This document shows positions 1 through 5,931 of a stretch of DNA of 17,979 bases, in pieces; the first letter of the stretch is position 1; the number at the start of each line of letters is the position of its first letter. The translations under genes and the position numbers were made by a program. Under the pieces are notes generated by a model. That model saw only the letters and a program-made list of their open reading frames with translations. It was not told the origin of the DNA and did not search any database. The stretch is from assembly GCA_902470915.1 (NCBI GenBank), contig CABRIB010000036.1:1-17979 (forward strand). Reading direction: 5' to 3'. Source of the stretch: an uncultured Collinsella sp. Its GTDB lineage: Bacteria > Actinomycetota > Coriobacteriia > Coriobacteriales > Coriobacteriaceae.

Positions 1-45
1 GATAGGAGTCCGTCTCGTGGGCTCGGAGATGTGTATAAGAGACAG
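1..45 (+). other. Illumina Nextera adapter plus i7 index (artefact, not genomic)
   Basis: Positions 12-45 match the 34-base Nextera Read 2 transposase end, finishing in the mosaic-end sequence AGATGTGTATAAGAGACAG. The bases before it fit the rest of the index primer: GAT (1-3) is the end of the P7 arm and AGGAGTCC (4-11) is, from memory, the adapter-strand form of Nextera index N705. All 45 bases are therefore library sequence left on the contig end. Translated in frame they give MGSEMCIRDR, a peptide that recurs as contamination in protein databases. Genomic sequence starts at about base 46. Confidence 0.97.
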
Positions 46-46
46 G

Positions 47-1294
47 ATCATCATCGCCGACAGCACCGAGACCTGGTTGTTCGCCGCGCTTTCCGGCCAT
101 CAGTGGATTGCTATGAAGCTCGCCGATGACATCGCCTCGCTCAACCCCAACATCGGCAACCTCACCTATAACGTCGACCTCGATGACACCGAGAACTGTC
201 TCCATTCCGAAGGCATCGAGTCCATGCCTAAGGAGAAGGGCTTTGCCGAGTACACCGACGGCAAGTTCGACGTCGCCAAGACCTACGGCGAGGAGATTAG
301 CGAGGCCGGTATGCACCAGTGGTCGCGCTATATCCAGGGTCGTGATTACTTCATGGCTCCGCTTGCCGAGGGCACCGACTACGAGATCGTCAAGGACGAG
401 CGCGAAGAGGCTCGCGCCACGACCGGCGCCCTGGTCCACGAGATGCAGCCGCTGTTCTTCCAGCCCGGCAAGTCCGACTGGAACACCTTTGAGATGATTC
501 GTTCCTTCGCCGCTCGCGGCGAGAATGTCGCCGGCCTCAACGCCAACACCGACGGCGCCTATGCCATCGGCTCCAACCGCAACACCGAGATCCACACCTT
601 CCAGATCCGTCAGGGCATGGACCCCGAGATCGCGACCATTCAGTGGGAGATGCTCTCCAACGCCGAATTCTCCGTCGCCATCCCCTTCTACTCCGCACTG
701 CTCACCGAGGTCAGCCCCTACTTCAGCGATCAGGATGTCTCCTTCGATCACTGCGAAGAGGAAGACGTCGTGAACAACGAGGAGCCCAAGAACTCCATCA
801 ACTACGTCCTCATGGACATCAACACGCTCGCCTATGAGAACCGCGACCACTGCGCCACCGGCGTCCGCGCCTATCTCGACGCCCTGCAGAAGGAACTCAT
901 CGAGCAGAACCTGACCGTCGACGAGGCCATGCAGGCCGAAGAAGGCACCGAGGCCCGTACCGCCCTGGCCAACAAGGCCGGCAAGGCTGCAACCAAGAAC
1001 ACCTATGTTAAGTGCAAGGCCATGCTCGAGGAGATGCGCGACTACCTCAAGGAGGGCGATTTCTCCGAGGAGTTCGTCCCGAGCGACTACGATGCCGACA
1101 ACGACTGCCTGGTCGAATCCATCACCTACGCCGACGAGGCCCTTTCCGATGAGGACGTGACCGAGCCAGAGGCCGAAGAGGAAGAGGTCACCGAGGAGAA
1201 GTCCGAGGGCAACAACATGGCCGCCATGGCCGTTGGCGCCGTCGTCATCATCGGTGTCTGCGTCTACGTGATCTATCGTCGCAAGAAGGCCTAA
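47..1294 (+). CDS. C69 family dipeptidase, membrane-anchored, 5' truncated
   Basis: This is the C-terminal part (about 415 residues) of a family C69 (PepD-like) N-terminal-nucleophile peptidase, which cleaves dipeptides and short peptides. Family-like features are ADSTETWLFA near the cut end, GHQWIAMKL, the IQGRDYFMAP region and AIGSNRNTEIHTFQIR in the middle. The N-terminal part with the catalytic Cys, and any signal peptide, lies beyond the contig end. The C-terminus has a strongly acidic stretch (TEPEAEEEEVTEE), one hydrophobic segment (AAMAVGAVVIIGVCVYVIY) and the basic tail RRKKA, a layout that suits an extracellular enzyme anchored by a C-terminal helix. The first complete native codon is at 47; the ATG at 17 is adapter and must not be used as the start. 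The family call is firm, the substrate unknown. Confidence 0.88.
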   Translation: MIIADSTETWLFAALSGHQWIAMKLADDIASLNPNIGNLTYNVDLDDTENCLHSEGIESMPKEKGFAEYTDGKFDVAKTYGEEISEAGMHQWSRYIQGRDYFMAPLAEGTDYEIVKDEREEARATTGALVHEMQPLFFQPGKSDWNTFEMIRSFAARGENVAGLNANTDGAYAIGSNRNTEIHTFQIRQGMDPEIATIQWEMLSNAEFSVAIPFYSALLTEVSPYFSDQDVSFDHCEEEDVVNNEEPKNSINYVLMDINTLAYENRDHCATGVRAYLDALQKELIEQNLTVDEAMQAEEGTEARTALANKAGKAATKNTYVKCKAMLEEMRDYLKEGDFSEEFVPSDYDADNDCLVESITYADEALSDEDVTEPEAEEEEVTEEKSEGNNMAAMAVGAVVIIGVCVYVIYRRKKA

Positions 1295-1313
1295 GACCCT
1301 CATGTCCTAGCTG

Positions 1314-1346
1314 AGCGGGCGGGGCACATGAGTCACCTCGCCCGCT
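1314..1346 (+). terminator. GC-rich stem-loop after the dipeptidase gene
   Basis: AGCGGGCG at 1314-1321 pairs with CGCCCGCT at 1339-1346, and the stem can extend inward by three more pairs (one G-U) around a loop containing ACATGAG. It lies 20 bases after the dipeptidase stop codon. No T-run follows, so it is either a weak intrinsic terminator or a 3'-end protecting hairpin. Confidence 0.5.
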
Positions 1347-1380
1347 TAACCCGCCTTTTGACCGGCGGGAAACCCGCTTG

Positions 1381-1428
1381 AAATCTTTCAAAAAAGATTT
1401 TCCCGCACACACTTCGCTGTGCTATAGT
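1381..1428 (+). promoter_or_regulatory. Probable promoter of the Trp leader/ECF operon, with flanking inverted repeat
   Basis: A good -10 candidate, TATAGT, lies at 1423-1428, about 59 bases before the leader-peptide ATG. With a 17-base spacer the -35 would be TTCCCG (1400-1405), a weak match. Just upstream is a perfect 8-bp inverted repeat, AAATCTTT (1381-1388) and AAAGATTT (1393-1400), with the loop CAAA. It abuts the -35 and could be an operator or the tail of the upstream terminator region. The -10 is reasonably convincing; the repeat's role is unknown. Confidence 0.5.
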
Positions 1429-1486
1429 GCAGCGCAACAGCAACTTGGTGCGACCGCGCCACGGCATCACGAAAGGAGCCACCAAC

Positions 1487-1555
1487 ATGAAGAACACGAT
1501 GAAGTCTCTCAACAACTGGTGGTGGCGTGATGCGAATACGATCGGTCGACAGTGA
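1487..1555 (+). CDS. Tryptophan leader peptide (22 aa) controlling the ECF transporter
   Basis: A short frame begins at ATG 1487 behind an excellent ribosome site (AAAGGAG, 1472-1478, 8-base spacing) and ends at TGA 1553-1555. It encodes 22 residues with three consecutive Trp codons (1517-1525, residues 11-13; local sequence SLNNWWWRDA). Three adjacent codons for the rarest amino acid, just before a terminator hairpin, are the hallmark of trp-type attenuation by ribosome stalling. The next gene encodes a TrpP-like transport component, which fits. The peptide probably has no function beyond being translated. Confidence 0.88.
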   Translation: MKNTMKSLNNWWWRDANTIGRQ

Positions 1556-1611
1556 GTCCCTCACGCCTGTTTTTGCGCTCTAGGTGATTGAAAGGCCTCC
1601 GGTTTCGACCG
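1517..1611 (+). promoter_or_regulatory. trp-type attenuator with alternative RNA pairings
   Basis: Three pairings can be drawn. Early hairpin: GGCGTGA (1524-1530, starting in the last Trp codon) with TCACGCC (1561-1567), 7 bp perfect. Antiterminator: CGGTCGA (1543-1549) with TCGACCG (1605-1611), 7 bp perfect, which would consume the loop and 3' arm base of the terminator. Terminator: 1594-1617. A ribosome stalled on the Trp codons (1517-1525) would leave 1543-1549 free and favour antitermination. A ribosome reaching the stop at 1553 would cover it and allow termination. The pairings are seen in the sequence; the mechanism is inferred from the enteric trp operon. Confidence 0.72.
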
Positions 1612-1622
1612 GGGGCCTTTTT
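1594..1622 (+). terminator. Intrinsic terminator of the trp-type attenuator
   Basis: GGCCTCCGG (1594-1602) pairs with CCGGGGGCC (1609-1617) as a 9-bp stem with one G-U pair and the loop TTTCGA, followed by five T residues (1618-1622). It sits 38 bases after the leader-peptide stop and 78 bases before the S-component start, the expected place for an attenuator. Confidence 0.88.
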
Positions 1623-1699
1623 CTATCTCGAGCCCGATCGCATTCGCATCACGCGCCTCCGCTTTTCTCTTGCACTCCCCTTCCGAAAGGATTTTCACC

Positions 1700-2272
1700 A
1701 TGTCTCAGAACACCACCGCCGCCCAGCCCCGCACCGTCCAGACCGCCGACCGCGGCAAACTCGACGTCCGTGCCCTCGTCCTGCTCGCCATCCTGCTCGC
1801 TGCCGGCTTCATCCTCAACTTCACCGTCGGCAAGGCCATCTCGGGCATCTCGGGTGGCATGATCAGCCCCGAGTTCATCATCTCGGCCTTCTGCCTCACC
1901 ATCCTGGTCGTTCGCCCCAACATCGGCCAGGCGCTCGTCATTGGCCTTATCTCGGCTGCCGTGATCCAGATCACCACTACTTCGCCGTTCGTTGATTTTG
2001 CCGCCGAGGGCATCGCCGCCATGCTCATGGCCGGCATCGTCAACGCCGCCGGCAAGAACGGTCAGGTCAAGCCCGCCATCGCCATTGTCGCAACCTTCCT
2101 GACCACCTTTGTCTCCGGCGCCATCTTCATGGTCATCAAGATGGCCATGCTCGGCGTGGTAGGCGAGCTCGCCGCCGCCATGCTGCCCGTCGTCGCCATG
2201 ACCGCCGTCTTTAACGCCATTCTGGTCGGCGCCCTCTACTTGCCCATCCAGAAGGCCCTGAAGCTCAACTAG
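1700..2272 (+). CDS. trpP: ECF transporter S component, TrpP-like (predicted tryptophan uptake)
   Basis: This 190-residue integral membrane protein has about five to six hydrophobic segments after a polar N-terminus. It has the architecture of the TrpP type of substrate-binding S component: a GG-M-SPEF segment after the first helix, VVRPNIGQALVIGLISAAV, then ITTTSPFVDF and a C-terminal YLPIQKALK. S components bind the substrate and work with an EcfA-A'-T module, which follows directly. I chose ATG 1700, with GAAAGG ten bases upstream, over an in-frame TTG at 1670 that has no ribosome site. Tryptophan as substrate rests mainly on the Trp-rich leader and attenuator upstream. The S-component call is strong; the exact family name is moderately sure. 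Confidence 0.82.
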   Translation: MSQNTTAAQPRTVQTADRGKLDVRALVLLAILLAAGFILNFTVGKAISGISGGMISPEFIISAFCLTILVVRPNIGQALVIGLISAAVIQITTTSPFVDFAAEGIAAMLMAGIVNAAGKNGQVKPAIAIVATFLTTFVSGAIFMVIKMAMLGVVGELAAAMLPVVAMTAVFNAILVGALYLPIQKALKLN

Positions 2273-2278
2273 CCCGTT

Positions 2279-2381
2279 CGACTTTACGAGCCACCCCATC
2301 TTGGCGTTCATTCGTCGCTCGCGTACCCAAGTACGCTTCGCTCCTCTTTCTCGCGCCAACCTGGGGCCCCTCGTAAAGCCG
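2279..2381. repeat. Large imperfect inverted repeat between S component and ATPase genes
   Basis: CTTTACGAG (2282-2290) pairs with CTCGTAAAG (2370-2378). After a small internal loop CCCCA (2294-2298) pairs with TGGGG (2362-2366), and then TTGGCG (2301-2306) with CGCCAA (2354-2359). At the centre GCGTAC (2321-2326) and GTACGC (2331-2336) form a tip with loop CCAA. Two extra pairs outside a mismatch take it to 2279-2381. It could shape operon mRNA decay or be one copy of a dispersed genomic repeat. No coding frame in it looks real. Confidence 0.7.
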
Positions 2382-2406
2382 TCTCCGTGCTTCACCACCA
2401 AAGACT

Positions 2407-2464
2407 GTCCCAAACGACTAGCTTTTGGGGACGTTCTTAAACGACTGGTCATGTAAGAACGTCC
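2407..2464 (+). promoter_or_regulatory. Two overlapping, mutually exclusive hairpins before the ECF ATPase gene
   Basis: The first stem is GTCCCAAA (2407-2414) with TTTGGGGAC (2424-2432, one extra G). The second is a perfect 11-bp stem, GGACGTTCTTA (2429-2439) with TAAGAACGTCC (2454-2464), with a 14-base loop. They share GGAC (2429-2432), so only one can form at a time. AAACGACT occurs as a direct repeat at 2412-2419 and 2439-2446, once in each loop region. The second stem ends 20 bases before the ATPase ATG and 9 bases before its ribosome site (GAAAGG, 2474-2479). The structure is plain; any switching or operator role is inference. Confidence 0.55.
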
Positions 2465-2484
2465 ATTGACTATGAAAGGTATCC

Positions 2485-4236
2485 ATGGAAACGATCATCA
2501 ACGTCGACGATGTCTCGTTCTCCTATGGCACGCAAACCGAGCAGGCGCTCAGCCACATCTCGCTCAGCGTGAACAAGGGAGATTTCATCGGCATCATCGG
2601 GCCCTCGGGCGCCGGCAAGTCCACGCTTGCCGCCTGCCTGTCGGGTGCCGTGCCCCACCACTACACCGGCACGTTCTTTGGGTCCGTCATGGTTGACGGC
2701 CACGACACCTGCGAGGTCTCGCTGACCGACGTGTCGCAAATCGTCGGCAGTGTGCTGCAGGATATCGACACGCAGATGGTCGCTTCGGTCGTCGAGGACG
2801 AGATGCTCTTTGGCCTCGAGAACTTTGGCGTTCCCCACGACCAGATCGAGCAGCGCGTGAGCGAAACGCTCGAGACCGTCGGCATCAGCGACCTGCGCGA
2901 CCGCGAGATCGCCACCCTCTCGGGCGGACAGAAGCAAAAGGTAGCCATCGCCGCCATCCTCGCCATGCGTCCGCGCGTCTTGGTTCTCGACGAGCCCACC
3001 GCGGCACTCGACCCCGCCAGCTCCACGTTGGTCTTCGAGACGCTGCGTGAGGCAAACCGCACACTTGGAATCACCATCGTCGTCGTTGAGCAAAAGGTCG
3101 CCCTGCTCTCGGAGTACTGCAACCGCGTGCTCGTGCTCAACCATGGCGAAATCGCGCTGCAGGGCGAGCCACACGAGGTCTTCGCGCATACCGACGAGCT
3201 TCGTGCCATCGGCGTCGACTGCCCTCGCGTCACGCGTATCTTCAATAGCCTCGAAACCGATGGTCTAGTAAGCGGTACCCCTTGCTTGGATGTCGATGAG
3301 GCCGAGTGCCTGATTTCGGGCATCGTCGACCCCGCACGCGCGGCTATCGAAGCCCAGGCGCCCGCCGGTTCCCCGCATGCACCGTCGTTGCGCCCTCATG
3401 CCAAGGACGCCGAACCCGTACTCACCTTCGACCATGTTGAGTTTGCCTATCCCAATGGCGGAGCCGCCGTACACGACCTTAGCCTGACGCTCTATCCGGG
3501 CGAGCTCGTGGGCATCGTCGGCCAAAACGGTGCCGGCAAGACCACGCTCACCAAGCTGCTCACGGGTCTGCTCAAGCCCGCCTCGGGCAGCGTGCGCGTC
3601 ACGGGACTGGATACCGCAACCGTCCCCACGAGCCGCATTGCCCGCGAGGTCGCAACCCTCTTCCAAAACCCTGACCGTCAAATCTGCAAGGACACCGTGC
3701 TCGACGAGGTCGCCTTTGGCTTGGAGCTTGGCGGCATGGACCGCGCCGAGGCTCTGCGTCGTGCCCAACTCGTCATCGACCGCTTTGGCTTGCCGGCCGA
3801 CGAGGCGCCTTTCTCGCTTTCGCGCGGCCAGCGACAAATGGTGGCACTCGCCTCCGTCGTGGTCGTAGAGCCCAAAATCGTGGTGCTCGACGAGCCCACG
3901 AGCGGCCTTGATTACCGCGAGTGCATGACCGTCATGGAAACGGTGCGTACCATGGCCGAGCGTGGCTGCGCCGTAATCATGGTCTGCCACGACATGGAAG
4001 TCGTCTCCGACTTTGCCGAGCGCATCGTAGTAATGGCCGACGGTCGCATCCTCGATCGCGGCCGCACGCACGAGCTGTTCTCGAACATCGAACTCATGCA
4101 GCATGCCTACGTTGAGCCGCCCCAGGTCATCGAACTCTCGCGCCGTCTGGCATCTTCCGTCTCGCCCGCTTTTGCGCAGGTGAGCGAGGTCACCGATGTC
4201 GTTCGAATTACCAAGGAGATGGTCCACCGTGGTTAA
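2485..4236 (+). CDS. ECF transporter ATPase, two fused ABC domains (EcfA1-EcfA2 type)
   Basis: This 583-residue cytoplasmic protein has two complete ABC ATPase domains in tandem and powers substrate uptake with the EcfT scaffold. Domain 1 has Walker A GPSGAGKST (39-47), signature LSGGQKQK (145-152) and Walker B VLVLDEP (165-171). Domain 2 has Walker A GQNGAGKTT (346-354), signature LSRGQRQ (445-451) and Walker B IVVLDEP (465-471). A linker rich in Pro, Ala and His (about 285-310) joins them. Most ECF systems encode the two ATPases separately; fused CbiO/YkoD-like forms are also known. The start ATG 2485 follows GAAAGG by five bases. The gene sits between the S component and EcfT, so the module looks dedicated to this S component, although the 212-base gap upstream could hold its own control. 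Confidence 0.95.
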   Translation: METIINVDDVSFSYGTQTEQALSHISLSVNKGDFIGIIGPSGAGKSTLAACLSGAVPHHYTGTFFGSVMVDGHDTCEVSLTDVSQIVGSVLQDIDTQMVASVVEDEMLFGLENFGVPHDQIEQRVSETLETVGISDLRDREIATLSGGQKQKVAIAAILAMRPRVLVLDEPTAALDPASSTLVFETLREANRTLGITIVVVEQKVALLSEYCNRVLVLNHGEIALQGEPHEVFAHTDELRAIGVDCPRVTRIFNSLETDGLVSGTPCLDVDEAECLISGIVDPARAAIEAQAPAGSPHAPSLRPHAKDAEPVLTFDHVEFAYPNGGAAVHDLSLTLYPGELVGIVGQNGAGKTTLTKLLTGLLKPASGSVRVTGLDTATVPTSRIAREVATLFQNPDRQICKDTVLDEVAFGLELGGMDRAEALRRAQLVIDRFGLPADEAPFSLSRGQRQMVALASVVVVEPKIVVLDEPTSGLDYRECMTVMETVRTMAERGCAVIMVCHDMEVVSDFAERIVVMADGRILDRGRTHELFSNIELMQHAYVEPPQVIELSRRLASSVSPAFAQVSEVTDVVRITKEMVHRG

Positions 4237-4975
4237 CGTCATCGACTACATGCCGGGCGATACGCTGCTGCATCGCCTGAATCCCGTCGTCAAACTGGGC
4301 CTCGCCGCCGCCATCATCGTCGGCATCTTTTTGTCCGACACCTACGTGGCGCTGCTGGGCTTTCTGGCGCTCACGCTCGCACTGGGAGCTTACGCCGGCG
4401 TCGTCGACCGTCTGTTCTCGCTGCTCAAGTTGCTGATTCCGCTCGCGCTTATCATGCTGGTGCTCCAGCTGGCCTTTATGCGCGATGGCAACGTGGTGTG
4501 GAGCTTTATCACCGACACGGGTCTCATCACAGGATCGAAGGCCTGCCTGCGCCTGCTGGGCGTGGCGTTACCACTCATCCTCATGCTCATGGTGACCAAG
4601 CTCAACGACCTTGCCAACGCCTGCGTCGAGGTGCTGCACGTGCCGTATCGCTATGCCTTCACCTTTACCACGGCGCTGCGCTTTGTGCCGGTGTTTGGTC
4701 AGGAGATGAACGCCATCATGGAGGCGCAGACCGCACGCGGCGTCGAGTACGACACCAAGAACCCCATCAAGAAGCTTAAGCTCATGCTGCCACTGTGTGT
4801 GCCACTGCTCATCTCGAGCGTGGGCAAGACCGATGCCACAGCCTTGGCGGCAGAACAGCGCGGCTTCTATCTGCGTACGCGCGCCAGCTCGTACAAGCGC
4901 TACCCCATCAAGGGCCTAGACATCGCCGTGCTCATCGTCAGCATCGTCCTCATCGCCATCGGCTTCCTGTTCTAG
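4229..4975 (+). CDS. ecfT: ECF transporter transmembrane scaffold EcfT
   Basis: This is a 248-residue membrane protein of the CbiQ/EcfT family. It has hydrophobic segments near 22-36, 38-55, 66-83, 105-122, 186-198 and 231-248. The two coupling motifs that dock on the ATPases are visible: AQTARG (166-171) and AAEQRGF (207-213, with Gln in place of the usual Ala). I start it at GTG 4229, preceded by AAGGAG (4213-4218, 10-base spacing), not at an upstream frame opening at 4196 that lies inside the ATPase gene. The start overlaps the ATPase stop by 8 bases, so the two are probably translationally coupled. With the fused ATPase and the S component it would form a complete tryptophan-type ECF importer. 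Confidence 0.93.
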   Translation: MVNVIDYMPGDTLLHRLNPVVKLGLAAAIIVGIFLSDTYVALLGFLALTLALGAYAGVVDRLFSLLKLLIPLALIMLVLQLAFMRDGNVVWSFITDTGLITGSKACLRLLGVALPLILMLMVTKLNDLANACVEVLHVPYRYAFTFTTALRFVPVFGQEMNAIMEAQTARGVEYDTKNPIKKLKLMLPLCVPLLISSVGKTDATALAAEQRGFYLRTRASSYKRYPIKGLDIAVLIVSIVLIAIGFLF

Positions 4976-5004
4976 TTCACCACTGACAGCAACCGCCCAA
5001 CGCA

Positions 5005-5041
5005 AAAGGCCTCGGCTCGAACCAAACGAGCCGAGGCCTTT
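5005..5041. terminator. Strong bidirectional terminator after ecfT
   Basis: AAAGGCCTCGGCTCG (5005-5019) pairs perfectly with CGAGCCGAGGCCTTT (5027-5041), a 15-bp stem with the loop AACCAAA. The A-rich 5' end and T-rich 3' end let it work on both strands. It separates the + strand ECF genes from the converging - strand racemase gene. Confidence 0.9.
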
Positions 5042-5066
5042 ACTGTTTCACCAGATAAAACCTACC

Positions 5067-5094
5067 AAAATAAACCTGTCCCTTTTTGGCAGGT
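5067..5094 (-). terminator. Possible terminator of the racemase gene
   Basis: Read on the - strand, ACCTG (5094-5090) pairs with CAGGT (5078-5074), with two inner G-C pairs possible around an A-rich loop. TTATTTT follows (5073-5067). It begins 7 bases after the racemase stop. The stem is short, so confidence is moderate; the stronger hairpin at 5005-5041 backs it up. Confidence 0.5.
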
Positions 5095-5100
5095 CGGAAG

Positions 5101-5847
5101 CTAGAGGCGGTAGGGGGCGCCGCTGCGGATGATGGATTCGCGCACCAGGACATCCATGGCGTCGAGGGTGATCTCGGGCATCTCTCGGTACTTTTGCAGC
5201 ACCGAGAGCTCGGTGCAGGCCAGAATGACGCGGTCGCAGCCGCTACGGGCGAACTCCCACATCACGCGGTCGAACTTATCCATATCGGGCTCACGTCCGG
5301 CCTTCACGTCATCGTAGATAAGCGACATCACATCGTTCTGACGTTTCTCGCTGGGATAGACAACCTCAACACCCGCAGCCTTACATTCGCGTCCGTAGAC
5401 GCCCGCGCCCACGGTTCCATCGGTTCCCATAATGCCAATCTTGTGCACCGGCTCGGCCGGCATACTCAGGTTGGGGTCGAACTCGCACTCCCCCATCACC
5501 GCACCCGCAAGGGCATAGCGCACCGACTCACGCGGCATGTGGATAATCGGCACCTTCGTAAACGACTGGATCTGGTCGTAGAAGTAGTGCGACGTGTTGC
5601 AGGGAATGGCAATGTGCGCACAGCCCAGCGACTCGAGTGCCTGGGCACACTCTTTCATGGTCGCCAGCAGCTTGGCATGCTCGCCGGTCTTAATGGCCAA
5701 CGTGCGGTCGGGCATGGTCGACTTGGAGAGTACCACCATGTCGATATGTTCCTGATCGCAGGCAGCAGCCGTATGACGCACCACCTGGTCGTAGTAATAC
5801 GACGTGGCCTCGGCGCCCATGCCGCCGATAACTCCCAGCTTTTCCAT
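5101..5847 (-). CDS. Aspartate/glutamate racemase family protein
   Basis: This 248-residue cytoplasmic protein belongs to the PLP-independent Asp/Glu racemase family, which interconverts L- and D-amino acids with two catalytic cysteines. Both are present: Cys83 in IPCNTSHYF and Cys211 in ILACTELSVL. The N-terminus, KLGVIGGMGAEATSYYYDQV, is typical of aspartate racemases. I chose ATG 5847, preceded by AAGGAGG with 8-base spacing; a longer frame to 5931 has no ribosome site. It lies 84 bases downstream of the D-aspartate ligase-like gene on the same strand. Making D-Asp for that ligase is the obvious role, as in Enterococcus faecium, where a racemase gene neighbours the D-Asp ligase gene. Specificity for Asp over Glu is inferred from this context. 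Confidence 0.88.
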   Translation of the reverse strand: MEKLGVIGGMGAEATSYYYDQVVRHTAAACDQEHIDMVVLSKSTMPDRTLAIKTGEHAKLLATMKECAQALESLGCAHIAIPCNTSHYFYDQIQSFTKVPIIHMPRESVRYALAGAVMGECEFDPNLSMPAEPVHKIGIMGTDGTVGAGVYGRECKAAGVEVVYPSEKRQNDVMSLIYDDVKAGREPDMDKFDRVMWEFARSGCDRVILACTELSVLQKYREMPEITLDAMDVLVRESIIRSGAPYRL

Positions 5848-5869
5848 CGCCGCCTCCTTGGTGACGCTT

Positions 5870-5922
5870 GCGCAATTGCGCGTATCATACCCGCGCCCGC
5901 CCGATGCAAACCGGACGGGCGC
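5870..5922 (-). promoter_or_regulatory. Ligase-racemase spacer: GC hairpin, -10 box and palindrome
   Basis: In - strand order, GCGCCCGTCCG (5922-5912) pairs with CGGGCGGGCGC (5903-5893, one G-U), a strong hairpin 9 bases after the ligase stop, without a T-run. Next comes TATGAT (5889-5884), a good -10 box. Right after it is the perfect 12-base palindrome GCGCAATTGCGC (5881-5870), placed where transcription would start. This suggests the racemase can be transcribed separately from the ligase and that the palindrome may be an operator. No clear -35 box is seen. Confidence 0.5.
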
Positions 5923-5931
5923 CGCGCTCAT

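Noticed and set aside
17..46. ATG at 17 as the start of the C69 dipeptidase
   Set aside because: It lies inside the sequencing adapter; the encoded peptide is a known contamination signature.
1423..1622. T-box riboswitch upstream of the S component
   Set aside because: No T-box motif or specifier-loop stem was seen, and a translated leader with three Trp codons explains the terminator better.
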